A DNA stretch of 64,000 bases from Flectobacillus major DSM 103 (GCF_000427405.1 NZ_KE386491.1:2463001-2527000), one strand, 5' to 3'. Counted from the first letter of the stretch, positions 18,775-28,388 are shown. Notes: a model not told the origin generated them from the letters alone. Made by a program: numbers and translations.

Positions 18775-19893
18775 TTACTTATACAGCTTTTTGACATCTT
18801 TAGTAAATAAGGTTTGAGGTAGGCGATAAAACATAACAAAATCTTTGGCACTTTGTTGACCTTGATAAGGAGCATAAAAATGGTCGGGACGGCCATTTCG
18901 CCAAACAAGTATATAACTCAAATCAGTTTTTTGAATAATTGGCCAAACAATACCAGTCCACCAGTCGGCTACGGTGATTTGTTCGAGCCCCATTTCGGTA
19001 ATAGCGGTTAGCTTCTGTTTTTCTGTACCTATGGTTTTGAGGGTTTCGACCATACGAATAGCCTCTTTTTTGAAGGTTTCGTTACTAGCAGGAGCATTTC
19101 GATGATAAAAATCAAAGCCTATCAAATCGACATTGTCATCGCCTGGGAAACGCTCTAAATAATGTTCTTTTGAGGTAAATCGGTCGGTAGAATAGCCATA
19201 CAAAATATTATGAACACCCTTTTTGTTCATCAAATAATCGACGGTAAAGTGCCATATTTTTTGGTATTCGGTAGGTGTACAGTAATTGGCTCCCCACCAA
19301 AACCAAGAGCCTGTATGCTCATGAAATGGGCGAAACAACACAGGAACTAGCTCGCCTTTGCTCCCTTTGAGGTTCGTTACAAAGGTGGCTACTTTATCGA
19401 GCCACAAGGTGTAGGTTTGAAGGGCTTGAGGGTTTTCAAACAAATGTTTTATGGTCGAATCGGCTTTGTCCCACGACGACCTTGTGGGATCAACTGGGTT
19501 ATTCAAATGCCAGCTAATTGTATTGAGGCCTCCTCTTTTATAAGTATCCTCAATATCTTTTTTGATTTTGGAAAACGGCACACCGTCAAGATTGCGAACC
19601 GAATCAAATTCTATACGCCCCAAATCATATCCAATAACTGCAGGGTAATCGCCCACAACTGTTTTGACATCACTACGCCCCTCGTCGCCTATCCACCTTG
19701 TAGCGTCGGCATTAAGGCCATAAGCTAAGGCATCTTGCTGCCCAAACATAACGCCCTTTTGTCTGATTTTCCATAATTTTTGATACAGCTTTTGGGTTTC
19801 GGCTGTTGCTTTTGGGTCAATTGGCTGGCCTTGTCCAAACACCAAAACACTACAGCATACCTGTACGACCCATATAAAAAGAAAGTTTTTCAT
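18775..19893 (-). CDS. GH26 beta-mannanase
   Basis: Exported 372-residue glycoside hydrolase family 26 enzyme that cleaves beta-1,4-mannan, probably releasing mannobiose. A signal peptide (residues 1-20, ending VFGQ) is followed by one catalytic TIM barrel with no accessory domain. The acid/base Glu192 lies in RPFHEHTGSWFWWG and the nucleophile Glu300 in AITEMGLEQ, both diagnostic of GH26. FGQQDALAYG near the N-terminus and IGFDFYHRN are also typical. No lipobox is evident, so the protein is probably periplasmic. It is first in the GH26-symporter-GH130 transcript. Its leader contains a 12-bp hairpin (19920-19967) ending 27 bases before the start. Confidence 0.92.
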   Translation of the reverse strand: MKNFLFIWVVQVCCSVLVFGQGQPIDPKATAETQKLYQKLWKIRQKGVMFGQQDALAYGLNADATRWIGDEGRSDVKTVVGDYPAVIGYDLGRIEFDSVRNLDGVPFSKIKKDIEDTYKRGGLNTISWHLNNPVDPTRSSWDKADSTIKHLFENPQALQTYTLWLDKVATFVTNLKGSKGELVPVLFRPFHEHTGSWFWWGANYCTPTEYQKIWHFTVDYLMNKKGVHNILYGYSTDRFTSKEHYLERFPGDDNVDLIGFDFYHRNAPASNETFKKEAIRMVETLKTIGTEKQKLTAITEMGLEQITVADWWTGIVWPIIQKTDLSYILVWRNGRPDHFYAPYQGQQSAKDFVMFYRLPQTLFTKDVKKLYK

Positions 19894-20073
19894 GATGATA
19901 TATCATTATTGGTAAAAAGAATGTTGGGGCAAGATACGGTATTTCCATTTTTGCTTTGCCCCACATTACCTCATTAACCATTTTTTTAAAGGACAATTTG
20001 CTTTTATTTTATTTCCTAAAAAAGCTTTTTCTACACAGCATTTTTGTATTGAATATGTGGTAATAATGTATCA

Positions 20074-20081
20074 CAAAATTA
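20074..20081 (-). promoter_or_regulatory. -7 box (TAATTTTG) of the GH26-symporter-GH130 transcript
   Basis: On the minus strand this fits TAnnTTTG, with a predicted start near 20067 and a leader of about 174 bases. No -33 element is present at normal spacing; instead a direct-repeat element lies 21 bases upstream, exactly as at the SusC promoter, implying an activator-dependent promoter. Confidence 0.6.
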
Positions 20082-20102
20082 CAAACTTAAATAGCCTATA
20101 TT

Positions 20103-20139
20103 ATAATACTATTTTATCAAATCATAACACTCTATATAC
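20103..20139 (-). promoter_or_regulatory. Candidate AraC-regulator operator, copy 1
   Basis: The block begins with ATAATACTATTTTATC, then five variable bases, then ATAACA and TATATAC-like sequence. The same block lies upstream of susC at 27250-27286. ATAAYA recurs with a 21-base period (20103 and 20124), suiting two tandem half-sites for an AraC dimer. It ends 21 bases from the -7 box in both places. Confidence 0.65.
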
Positions 20140-20328
20140 TAACAGATATAAAACATAGCTATAATATTAGTTATTTAATTAAACTATACAATTAAATAAT
20201 ACAAAAAATAGGTATTTATACGATTTTATTGAAAATTCAGTATAAGTAAAACATAATGATATATTTTTAACATAAAAAAATCACTTTTAAGACGTTTCTG
20301 TATTTTTTATATACCGTTGCTAAATCAA

Positions 20329-20583
20329 AAAACATGAGTTATCCCAAATTTAGTGAATGGTAGTTGAGCGAATGAGTGATTATTTTGAAAATGCTTTGCG
20401 ACTAAAGGTATGTCACTCTGACATTTAACATGTAAAAGGCGTTCGAAAAACTAATTTCGAACGCCTTTTGCATGAATAGCCACCAATTTTCTATCATTTA
20501 AGCAATTGATAAGCCTCTTCAATGTTCACTTGATTACCTCACAACAAACACCAATATGAGGTCTTTTTTAATATTACCTAATA
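20329..20583 (+). repeat. Dispersed repeat, copy 1 (about 255 bp)
   Basis: It starts AACATGAGTTATCCC and ends ATATTACCTAA. It matches 53349-53614 in the same orientation, with highest identity around a central hairpin of 15-bp perfect stem (20434-20448 with 20455-20469, loop AACTAA). No open frame is present. It lies between the SusCD operon end and the GH26 promoter, and the hairpin with its T-run probably terminates transcription. Confidence 0.75.
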
Positions 20584-20669
20584 TGTGGGGAAACTCATGC
20601 TTTCAATTGATTGGCTGTACAAAATAAAACCACTTGTATGACGTAAATTTTGAACAACTCGCTTATTTC

Positions 20670-22382
20670 TTAGTACATTGGGCCATCTGAAATATAAATA
20701 TCATCGATATTTACTTCGTAAGGAGCAGCCGTTGTATTACCTGTCGAGAAGCCGATTTTTAAGTAATCCAATATACCTTTTGTATCCAAAGCTTTTGAAG
20801 TACCACCCCAGTTACCCCAGCCCAATTCTTTGAGACTAAAGTTGAGGCGTTGCCAGCCATTGGTTTTGATAGAGTAATTGGCATCGTCGATTCCAGCCCC
20901 CCACTTGGTATCACCCTGAACTGTTTCGATTTGGAAGAATCCGCTCTTACCATTGGTGTTTACCCAGAAGCTAATGTATGGATTTTTCAATGCTGCTAAG
21001 TTTATTGGCCCTGGAGCTTGGATTTCGCCTGTCCAGTTCCATGAATTAGCATTATCTAATCTAACTGTCAAATATTTATCACCCGAAATAGTAGGGATTC
21101 CACTCAAGTTGATACCCGACCTAGCTGTACCGCTGTAAGGGTTTACGCTATTTTCAAAATCAAAAGCTTTGAACGACGGTTTGATTGGCCCATCAGTAAT
21201 TTGGACTTGGTCGAGGTTAATTTCAAAATAGCCCTTACCATTACCTTGTTTGAAACCAAATGTAATTCCTTCAATAATACCCTGAGGGTTGAAGTTTAAT
21301 TTACCACTTCCCCAGTTTTCCCAGTTGAAGTTTTTCAGGCTAATACTTCTCAACTCCCAACCGTTGGTTTTTTCAAAATTGTAATTATCTGTTTCTACAC
21401 TTGAAGTAGTTGGCGTAAAGTGGCCGCCCGATTTTACACCGCCCATTGTCATTTCTAATTGGAAATACCCCTGCGAGCCATTGGTATTTATCCAGAAAGT
21501 AAGGTGTGGGTCGTGGAATTTCGCCAAGTTGATAGCTGTATTAGAGCTAATCGAACCTACCGATTTGTTCCAGCCATCGGCTTTGTCGGTTTTGATAGTC
21601 AAATAATTCTGTCCTCTCAATTTTGGAAGCTTACTTACATTGATTCCCGAAACAGGTACGACATCGCCATTCACTACAGGGTTTAGGCCATCCTCAAAAT
21701 CCCAAACTACAATAGGTTGTTCGGCTTTGTATGAAGCATTAGGGTTGTAATCTTTGGCAGTAATCGAGCCAGACGTTCCGTTGATAATACGACCATACGC
21801 TTTGGTTACTTTAATCACAACGGCATCGGCAATAGTTACCCCTTGAGTATTTACAATAGCCTGTTTTTCGGTAAGGCTAGTAGGGTCGAGCTTAACTTTG
21901 GTAGTCCCAATGGTTACTTCCTGAATTAAGTCCATGTTGTTGCCACCCAATAAAAACACTTGTCCTCTTTCTATTTCGGTTGGATATGCGAGTACCTCTA
22001 TATCTGGGAAAATCGGTTCGATAGTTGCTTCCGATACCGATGTTTGTTTGTATGAGTTGGTTACAGTAAAAGGCCCTTTCGAGAAAACTCTTGGCAATTG
22101 TACGGTAATTGAAGTCGCTGTTTTTTCGATAATTTTACCCTCCGCTCCTTCTGCTCCTACTTTTACGCTGGTAACTTTGTCGAAATTAGTACCGTTTAAT
22201 GTAACAGTTGAACCAATTAAGGCACTTTTAGTAGAAACAGTTGCGACAGTTGGCACAGGAAAATTGATGTCGTAATCTTCGCCAAATATTTTTTCTTTCT
22301 GACAAGCCCATAAAGTGGAAAATCCGACTAAGGCCAATAGCAAAGAAAATAATCTTGATTTTTGTAAGAATATCTTTGTCAT
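20670..22382 (-). CDS. Surface glycan-binding lipoprotein with IPT/TIG domains
   Basis: Predicted 570-residue outer-membrane lipoprotein that binds polysaccharide next to the SusCD transporter. The signal peptide has a lipobox ending WAC near residue 27. Residues about 45-205 form two IPT/TIG immunoglobulin-like units (ALIGSTVTLNGTNFDKVTSVKVG marks the first). The rest consists of two homologous jelly-roll-like modules (about 225-390 and 400-570), each with a WINTNG or WVNTNG strand, GYFQLE or GFFQIE, a NWGSGKL or NWGGTSK loop and a final NLDQVQITDGP or NIDDIYISDGP. This internal duplication suggests two glycan-binding sites. It lies 69 bases after susD, in the usual third position of a polysaccharide utilisation operon. 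The start is either 22382 or 22394. Confidence 0.85.
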   Translation of the reverse strand: MTKIFLQKSRLFSLLLALVGFSTLWACQKEKIFGEDYDINFPVPTVATVSTKSALIGSTVTLNGTNFDKVTSVKVGAEGAEGKIIEKTATSITVQLPRVFSKGPFTVTNSYKQTSVSEATIEPIFPDIEVLAYPTEIERGQVFLLGGNNMDLIQEVTIGTTKVKLDPTSLTEKQAIVNTQGVTIADAVVIKVTKAYGRIINGTSGSITAKDYNPNASYKAEQPIVVWDFEDGLNPVVNGDVVPVSGINVSKLPKLRGQNYLTIKTDKADGWNKSVGSISSNTAINLAKFHDPHLTFWINTNGSQGYFQLEMTMGGVKSGGHFTPTTSSVETDNYNFEKTNGWELRSISLKNFNWENWGSGKLNFNPQGIIEGITFGFKQGNGKGYFEINLDQVQITDGPIKPSFKAFDFENSVNPYSGTARSGINLSGIPTISGDKYLTVRLDNANSWNWTGEIQAPGPINLAALKNPYISFWVNTNGKSGFFQIETVQGDTKWGAGIDDANYSIKTNGWQRLNFSLKELGWGNWGGTSKALDTKGILDYLKIGFSTGNTTAAPYEVNIDDIYISDGPMY

Positions 22383-22451
22383 GATGGTTTGCATTTTAGG
22401 GTTTTCTCCTTGCAGTTTTTGGGTAAAACCACAAGGAGAAAGTAAATTTGA

Positions 22452-24056
22452 TTAATAACCAGGGTTTTGGGCAAGCCCCCAGCTTTGTTGTTCGTTCAAT
22501 GGAATTGGCAAAACAGGCACAGGGTTTACAACACCATCTTTAATAGTGTGTTTTTCGCAAGCCACACGACGAGTTGCTGTCAATGCGCTTAAATAACGTC
22601 CTGTTCTTACCAAATCCCAGAAACGAAGAGCTTCCATGCCAAATTCGACACGTCGCTCATGCCAGATAGCCTCTAACAAGGCTTTGCCTGTAACAGAAGT
22701 ACCAACCAATGGCAAAGTTCCAGAAGAAACCACTAGGGCATCGTAAGTCATAGAACCTTCTTTTGAGCCTTTTGGAGCGGTAGCATTTTTGGCACGTGTA
22801 CGAATCTGATTAACCAAATCACGAGCTTCTTGTTCTTTTCCTGTATTGGCGGCGGCCTCAGCTTTTAAAAGAATCACATCGGCATAGCGTATTTTACGGA
22901 TATTTTGGCCAGCCTCTTTTCCTTCGGAAGGCTTCACAATAGCAGCCTTGCGATTGAGGTAGTTAGTCATATTGCCAGAAGGATAAAGAATATCCTCCAC
23001 CTTAGTACCTAACACAACATCGCCTTTTGTATAAACGGTTACGGCTTTTCTTGGGTCGCCGTTTTCAAATTCAGCTACCAACGACGTAGTAGGGTTGTTG
23101 AAGCCCCATCCCCATGTACTACGGTTATTTTGGAAGATATTACTTGATGTACCTATTTTGATAGCTCCCCATGAATTAGTTGATTCAGCTTCTTGAATTT
23201 CAAAAATAGATTCTACATTATTTTCGCCTTCATCTTCCTGAATTTCGGCATAGTTAGCTGTCAAACTGTATTGTCCAGAAGCAATAATAGTACTGGTTAC
23301 ATCATATACATCTTGCCAAGTATGCTTTGCGGTGTTGTCTGTACCAATCTCGTATGCAATTAAGCGAGCCAAATAAGCGTTAGCCGCACCCTTGGTAGCA
23401 CGTCCTAAATCGGCTGGACTATATTCGCTTTTTTCGGGCAACAAAGTAGCAGCTTTTTTGAGGTCGTCTTCAATAAACTTGAATGTTTCGCCCAAAGTAG
23501 CACGTTTAGTTGTTGTATATTCAGATGGCTTTACGGGTTCGGTAAACAAAGGCACACCACCATATACACGAGCCAAGTAAAAGTAAAAATAAGCACGTAA
23601 GAAAGTAGCTTCACCTGTAAGTCGGTCTTTTAGCGAGGCCGAAATATTGGCTTTTTCAAGGTTTTTCAATACGTTGTTGGCTCTATATATACCAGCAAAG
23701 GCATTTGACCAAAGTCCTTTGGCTATATCATTGGCCGAGTTGGCAGTCCAGTCTTTGAGTTCTTGTAAAGCTTGAAAGTCGTTGGTAGTACTCCCTTTTT
23801 CGGCATCGTCCGACATCACATCGCCGTACATCCACTCAAGGTTAGCCCCTACGCCATTATTGTTATATCCTGGGCCTTCTTCCCATCCTGTTACATCGTA
23901 AATGGCATTTACGGCTAAAACGGCATTGTTGGGGTCGTTAAAATACGTTTCTTCGGTTTCTTTCCCTAGCGGTTCTTTATCTAAAAAGTCAGAACAACTT
24001 TGCCCAATAAGCCCTAAAGCTATTAATAGACAAACTTTTATATATCTTTTTCTCAT
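22452..24056 (-). CDS. SusD/RagB family outer-membrane glycan-binding lipoprotein
   Basis: SusD homologue of 534 residues, acting as the hinged lid of the SusC channel. The signal peptide ends with lipobox GQSC (Cys about residue 21), followed by SDFLDKEPLG, the classic SusD N-terminal signature. Tetratricopeptide-like helices follow, with LTGEATFLRAYFYFYLARVYGGVPL and a C-terminal RRVEFGMEALRFWDLVRTGRY, both diagnostic. Length is typical. It lies 64 bases after susC and before the glycan-binding protein gene, so the three are one operon. Manno-oligosaccharide specificity is inferred from the locus. Confidence 0.93.
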   Translation of the reverse strand: MRKRYIKVCLLIALGLIGQSCSDFLDKEPLGKETEETYFNDPNNAVLAVNAIYDVTGWEEGPGYNNNGVGANLEWMYGDVMSDDAEKGSTTNDFQALQELKDWTANSANDIAKGLWSNAFAGIYRANNVLKNLEKANISASLKDRLTGEATFLRAYFYFYLARVYGGVPLFTEPVKPSEYTTTKRATLGETFKFIEDDLKKAATLLPEKSEYSPADLGRATKGAANAYLARLIAYEIGTDNTAKHTWQDVYDVTSTIIASGQYSLTANYAEIQEDEGENNVESIFEIQEAESTNSWGAIKIGTSSNIFQNNRSTWGWGFNNPTTSLVAEFENGDPRKAVTVYTKGDVVLGTKVEDILYPSGNMTNYLNRKAAIVKPSEGKEAGQNIRKIRYADVILLKAEAAANTGKEQEARDLVNQIRTRAKNATAPKGSKEGSMTYDALVVSSGTLPLVGTSVTGKALLEAIWHERRVEFGMEALRFWDLVRTGRYLSALTATRRVACEKHTIKDGVVNPVPVLPIPLNEQQSWGLAQNPGY

Positions 24057-24120
24057 TTTTACAAATAGTTATAATCTTACAAAGAATTGATTTTTGGCTG
24101 CTGCTAAGTAGTTAGCTCAA

Positions 24121-27100
24121 TTAAAAACCAAGATTTAAACCCACACGGAATGTACGAGCAGGTGGATATGTACCTACATCAACACCGTATCCTAGTGGAC
24201 TTCCATAGTATGAACCAACCTCTGGGTCATAACCTTTGTATTTGGTGAAGGTAAATAGGTTATCGGCCGACACATATACACGTGTAGTACGTACCCCAAT
24301 TTTAGAAAGAAGAGCATTGGGCAATGTATAGCCTATTGTTACGTTTTTGAAACGGAAATAAGAACCATCCTCTACGTATCGGTCGCTAAAGCGGTAGTTG
24401 TTGTTAGGGTCAGCTTCTGTTACTCTTGGCTCGTTGGTATTGGTATTAGTTGGTGTCCAACGGTTCAAGCGTTCAGCAATCATATTTGCGCCTAAGTTTC
24501 CTTTTTGGTTAGTAAATGTCAAAGCATTTACTACTTCTGCACCTTGTACACCTTGGAAGAAAAGTTTTAGGTCGAAGCCTTTATAAGAAAAATTAGTAGT
24601 AATACCATACGAGAAATCAGGTGTTCCCGAACCTAAATAGGTACGGTCTTTGCCATCAATAGCGCCGTCGTTGTTCAAATCCACAAATTTCACATCGCCT
24701 ACACGAGCTTCTGGCTGAATTGGCTCACCTTTGCTGTTGACATAAGCTTTTAATTCTTCTTCAGTATGGAAAATTCCGTCGGTTTTAAGGCCATAAAAAG
24801 TAGCAATAGCTTGTCCTACCTCAGTAATAGTCGTATTACCTACTTTAGAAACGTTTCCAGATTCAATTGGAGCACCGCCACCCAACGACGTTACCTTGTT
24901 GTTAATTTTAGTAAAGTTACCTGTTACTTCATATCTAAAATCACCCACTTGATTACGGTAAGTAAGTGCCAATTCAATCCCTTTATTTTCTACGCTACCT
25001 GCATTTACATTAGCTGCCCCAATACCTGCATAAATAGGAATAGGTACTGCTACAATCATGTCGGATGTAGTTTTGATAAAATAATCGGCCGTCAAAGAAA
25101 GTTTGTTTTCTAAGAACGAAGCATCTACCCCAATATTTGAGCTTGTGGTAGTTTCCCATTTCAATTCGGGGTTGCTAGATACCTCTGGTGCAAAACCTGC
25201 AACAGTTTGTCCATTGAAGGTATAAAGGTTATTGCCCTGCATTGTAGTTACATAGCCATAATTACTTGCACTGTTTTGGTTACCTACTTGTCCCCATCCT
25301 GCACGTACTTTTAGGTTATTTACGGCAGTTATGTCTTTCATAAAATCTTCTTCTGTTACGTTCCAGCCAAAAGCAAACGACGGAAATGTACCCCAGCGAT
25401 TAGCCCCCAAGAATCGAGAAGAACCATCACGACGAATTGTGGCTGTTAATAAATAGCGGCTTTTGTAGTTGTAGTTGGCTCTACCAAAAAACGACAAAAT
25501 TGATTCGTCCGATTGGTTACTTTTTACAGTGTATTCGCTAGCATTTTTGGCAGCCGACAAATAAAACTGCGAGGCATCGTTAGGTACGTCGTATGCCGTA
25601 ACCTCCATATCTTTGTATTGATTTTGTTGAGCTTCAGTACCCAACATTACCCCAAATGAATGGTCTTTGATAGTTTTGTTGTAAGTAGCATAGTTAGACA
25701 ACACCCACTGAGCCGACTCGCCACGGCGTTCCCACAACGAGCTTCTATCGCGTGCTTCGTCGGTTGCAATAAAAAACTTAGGCGAATAGCTTTTGTTATG
25801 TGTATTGTTATAATTGATACCCAATTGGCTACGGAAAGTAAAGTCTTTCAAGAATTTAGCTTCTGCATAAATATTACCATTGATTAGGCTACCGTACCCT
25901 TTGTTGTTTTTTAATTCATCCACCGATCGGGCAGGGTTGTTGGTAGCAGACATATCGGCACGTCCCCAGTTGTTGGTATTTTTGTCCCAAGCAGGTGTAA
26001 TAGGGTCTGCGGCTAACGCTGTTGTCAATACGCCAGAGTATAAATCGCTGTTATAATAGGTTTTATCAAATCTTGAGAAAGCAATAGATACTCCTGAAGT
26101 CAACCATTTGGCCAATTGCAAATCGTTATTAAAACGTAAGAAGTATTTTTTCATACCTGAGTTTTTAATCAAACCATCTTGCGAGAAAATCGTTCCTGTT
26201 AGGCTATAACGGCTTTTTTCTGTACCACCCAAAACATTTAAGCTATAATTGCTAATCAAAGCTTGCGAGCTCATCACTTCACTTTGCCAGTCGGTACCCC
26301 TAAAACCACCCTCTTTGGCGTAAGTTAAACGGTTCAATATATTGTTGTCGGCAGGAAGAGTAGTACCATCATTGGCAAAAGCTTCCAAACGCAATGTAGC
26401 ATATTCAGAGGCATTCAACATCTTGATTTTACGAGCGGCATCTTGTACACCCGAATAAGCATCGAAGGTAAACTGAGCTTTTTCAGATTTTTTACCTCTT
26501 TTGGTTGTAATCAGCACTACGCCATTGGCTCCACGCGAACCATAAATAGCTGTAGCCGAAGCATCTTTCAATACCTCCATTGTTTCGATATCGCCAGGAG
26601 CTAAAAATGAAATATCACCTGTTTGAAAACCATCTACTACATATAATGGGTCAGAGTTGTTGATAGTACCTACCCCACGAATACGAATACGAGCTCCAGC
26701 ACCAGGCTCACCCGACTCAGAAGAAACATCTACCCCAGCAACACGTCCTTGCAAAGCTTGTACTACATTGGGCGTAGCCACTTGAACCAACTGCTCAGAC
26801 TTTACGGTAGCTACCGAACCCGTTAAATCGCTTTTCTTTTGAGTACCATAACCCACCACTACCACTTCGTCGAGTGATTTGGTGTCGCTTGCCAAAGCTA
26901 CATCTATGGTAGAACGCCCACCAATAGCTATTTCTTTTGACTGAAAGCCCACCGAAGAGAATACTAATGTTTTGGCGGTTTCAGCAACTTTGATGGTAAA
27001 CTGTCCTTGAACATTGGTAGCTGTTCCTACTTGTGTTTCCTTTACCCTAACTGTTACTCCTGGTAGAGCCTCACCGTTACCATCTGTCACTTTTCCTGTG

Positions 27101-27177
27101 ACGGTCTTTTGCCCCTGAGCCAAAGTAGTAATAATACTACTCAAAAACAGAAAACAAAAGAATAGTAGTTTTTTCAT
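24121..27177 (-). CDS. SusC/RagA family TonB-linked outer-membrane transporter
   Basis: TonB-dependent outer-membrane importer, 1,018 residues, expected to move mannooligosaccharides into the periplasm. I use the start at 27177 (MKKLLFFCFLFLSSIITTLAQ signal peptide); another Met lies two codons upstream. A carboxypeptidase-like regulatory domain (about 24-105, VTGKVTDGNGEALPGVTVRV) precedes the TonB-box-like SLDEVVVVGYGTQKKSDLTGS, the plug domain (about 120-230, with IRIRGVGTINNSDPLYVVDG) and the 22-stranded barrel ending in GLNLGF. It is shorter than many SusC proteins of 1,050-1,100 residues but complete. First gene of the operon, divergent from the AraC regulator. Confidence 0.95.
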   Translation of the reverse strand: MKKLLFFCFLFLSSIITTLAQGQKTVTGKVTDGNGEALPGVTVRVKETQVGTATNVQGQFTIKVAETAKTLVFSSVGFQSKEIAIGGRSTIDVALASDTKSLDEVVVVGYGTQKKSDLTGSVATVKSEQLVQVATPNVVQALQGRVAGVDVSSESGEPGAGARIRIRGVGTINNSDPLYVVDGFQTGDISFLAPGDIETMEVLKDASATAIYGSRGANGVVLITTKRGKKSEKAQFTFDAYSGVQDAARKIKMLNASEYATLRLEAFANDGTTLPADNNILNRLTYAKEGGFRGTDWQSEVMSSQALISNYSLNVLGGTEKSRYSLTGTIFSQDGLIKNSGMKKYFLRFNNDLQLAKWLTSGVSIAFSRFDKTYYNSDLYSGVLTTALAADPITPAWDKNTNNWGRADMSATNNPARSVDELKNNKGYGSLINGNIYAEAKFLKDFTFRSQLGINYNNTHNKSYSPKFFIATDEARDRSSLWERRGESAQWVLSNYATYNKTIKDHSFGVMLGTEAQQNQYKDMEVTAYDVPNDASQFYLSAAKNASEYTVKSNQSDESILSFFGRANYNYKSRYLLTATIRRDGSSRFLGANRWGTFPSFAFGWNVTEEDFMKDITAVNNLKVRAGWGQVGNQNSASNYGYVTTMQGNNLYTFNGQTVAGFAPEVSSNPELKWETTTSSNIGVDASFLENKLSLTADYFIKTTSDMIVAVPIPIYAGIGAANVNAGSVENKGIELALTYRNQVGDFRYEVTGNFTKINNKVTSLGGGAPIESGNVSKVGNTTITEVGQAIATFYGLKTDGIFHTEEELKAYVNSKGEPIQPEARVGDVKFVDLNNDGAIDGKDRTYLGSGTPDFSYGITTNFSYKGFDLKLFFQGVQGAEVVNALTFTNQKGNLGANMIAERLNRWTPTNTNTNEPRVTEADPNNNYRFSDRYVEDGSYFRFKNVTIGYTLPNALLSKIGVRTTRVYVSADNLFTFTKYKGYDPEVGSYYGSPLGYGVDVGTYPPARTFRVGLNLGF

Positions 27178-27220
27178 GTTCATGATTATCTGTGTATAAT
27201 TTATTGATATTTTAACAAGA

Positions 27221-27228
27221 CAAAATTA
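27221..27228 (-). promoter_or_regulatory. -7 box (TAATTTTG) of the susCD operon
   Basis: The minus-strand sequence fits TAnnTTTG; the predicted start near 27214 gives a leader of about 37 bases. There is no -33 element at normal spacing; the direct-repeat element at 27250-27286 takes its place. Confidence 0.6.
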
Positions 27229-27249
27229 TACACTTAACAGGGTACTCAC

Positions 27250-27286
27250 ATAATACTATTTTATCTTTTTATAACATTTATTATAC
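27250..27286 (-). promoter_or_regulatory. Candidate AraC-regulator operator, copy 2
   Basis: Shares a 16-base identical block (ATAATACTATTTTATC) and a following ATAACA with 20103-20139, at the same 21-base distance from the -7 box. It lies in the 298 bases between the divergent susC and AraC genes, so it may also control the regulator. The rest of this region is AT-rich with no other clear structure. Confidence 0.65.
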
Positions 27287-27475
27287 AAATTATCACTCCA
27301 GAATATGCTTTTTCTAATATAAACTTAAAAATTTTGGTCATTACAAAAAGATAAATCCAAAATATTATGTATTTTTGACAAATAATCACTAATACAAATC
27401 ATATTATTATTAATATTTTTTTATCCTCTTTACAATACAAGTATTATCCAAAAAGTAACTATCTTAACATATATT

Positions 27476-28348
27476 ATGACAAAAATTATACGTGAAATAA
27501 CACCACTAACACAAAGTGACTGCTTCACATTCTTTTCTAGGGTAAAAAAAGAATTTAATTTCCCTTTACATACCCACGAAGAATTTGAACTAAACTTTAT
27601 CATGAATGCCAAAAATGCAAAACGTATTGTAGGCGACCATACCGATGTTATCGAAGATTTAGAGCTGGTATTGGTGGGTAGCAACTTACCTCATGCTTGG
27701 TTTACGCATCAGTGTCAGAGCGAGGAGATCAAGGAGGTTACCATTCAGTTTCACCGTGATTTATTTGATGATAAATTCCTAAAACGCAATCAATTAAGCT
27801 TTATTCGGGCTTTGTTAGAGCGTTCGGCAAAGGGTATTTTGTTTTCGCCCGAAACGGCTCTGGCTCTTAAACCAAGGTTTCTAAACTTGCACCAAAAAAG
27901 CGGCTTTGATTCGGTTTTGGAATTGATGTCTATTTTGCACGATTTGTCGATTTCTAGAAATATGCGAACCTTGTCAAACACTTCTTTTTCTAACGAATCG
28001 CTTTCATACAATAGCAGAAGAATTGAAAAGGCTTTTGAATACATGCAGGCTAATTATGATAAAAATATTACCCTAGAAGAAATGTCGAAGCTAGTAGGTA
28101 TGACCGAGGTATCTTTTAGTAGGTTTATAAAAAAACGTACTGGCAAAACCTTTATCGACAGCCTAAACGAAATAAGAATAGGACACGCTTCTCGCCTTTT
28201 GATAGATACTACTCATACGATTGCTGAAATATCCTATCAAACGGGTTTTAATAATTTGTCATATTTTAATCGAATTTTCAAAGCCCGTAATGGCTGTACT
28301 CCAAAAGAATTTAGAGAGGATTTTTCTGGTACTCGAACTTTTATTTAG
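27476..28348 (+). CDS. AraC family transcriptional regulator of the mannan locus
   Basis: Cytoplasmic 290-residue regulator. Residues about 10-130 form a cupin-like sensor region (NFPLHTHEEFELNFI is typical of the sugar-sensing AraC branch). Residues about 185-285 form the double helix-turn-helix: LEEMSKLVGMTEVSFSRFIKKRTG for the first helix pair and TIAEISYQTGFNNLSYFNRIFKARNG for the second, closing with the conserved PKEFRE. It is divergent from susC, which suggests it activates that operon. The shared direct repeats near both mannan promoters are good candidate binding sites. Soluble AraC-type rather than a hybrid two-component regulator, because no membrane segment or kinase domain is present. 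Confidence 0.88.
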   Translation: MTKIIREITPLTQSDCFTFFSRVKKEFNFPLHTHEEFELNFIMNAKNAKRIVGDHTDVIEDLELVLVGSNLPHAWFTHQCQSEEIKEVTIQFHRDLFDDKFLKRNQLSFIRALLERSAKGILFSPETALALKPRFLNLHQKSGFDSVLELMSILHDLSISRNMRTLSNTSFSNESLSYNSRRIEKAFEYMQANYDKNITLEEMSKLVGMTEVSFSRFIKKRTGKTFIDSLNEIRIGHASRLLIDTTHTIAEISYQTGFNNLSYFNRIFKARNGCTPKEFREDFSGTRTFI

Positions 28349-28388
28349 GCTACTTTTACCTAGCATACTTCAGTTTATTTGCTTAGTG

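Larger units (their letters stand above)
19894..20669. other. Regulatory and repeat-containing intergenic region
   Basis: This 776-base stretch has no gene. It holds, from left to right, a leader hairpin at 19920-19967, a minus-strand -7 box at 20074, a direct-repeat operator candidate at 20103-20139, and one copy of a dispersed repeat with a 15-bp-stem hairpin at 20434-20469. The hairpin probably also ends the SusCD transcript. Confidence 0.6.

Noticed and set aside
20329-20583. Dispersed repeat as an insertion sequence
   Set aside because: There is no transposase frame, no terminal inverted repeats were seen at its ends and no clear target duplication.
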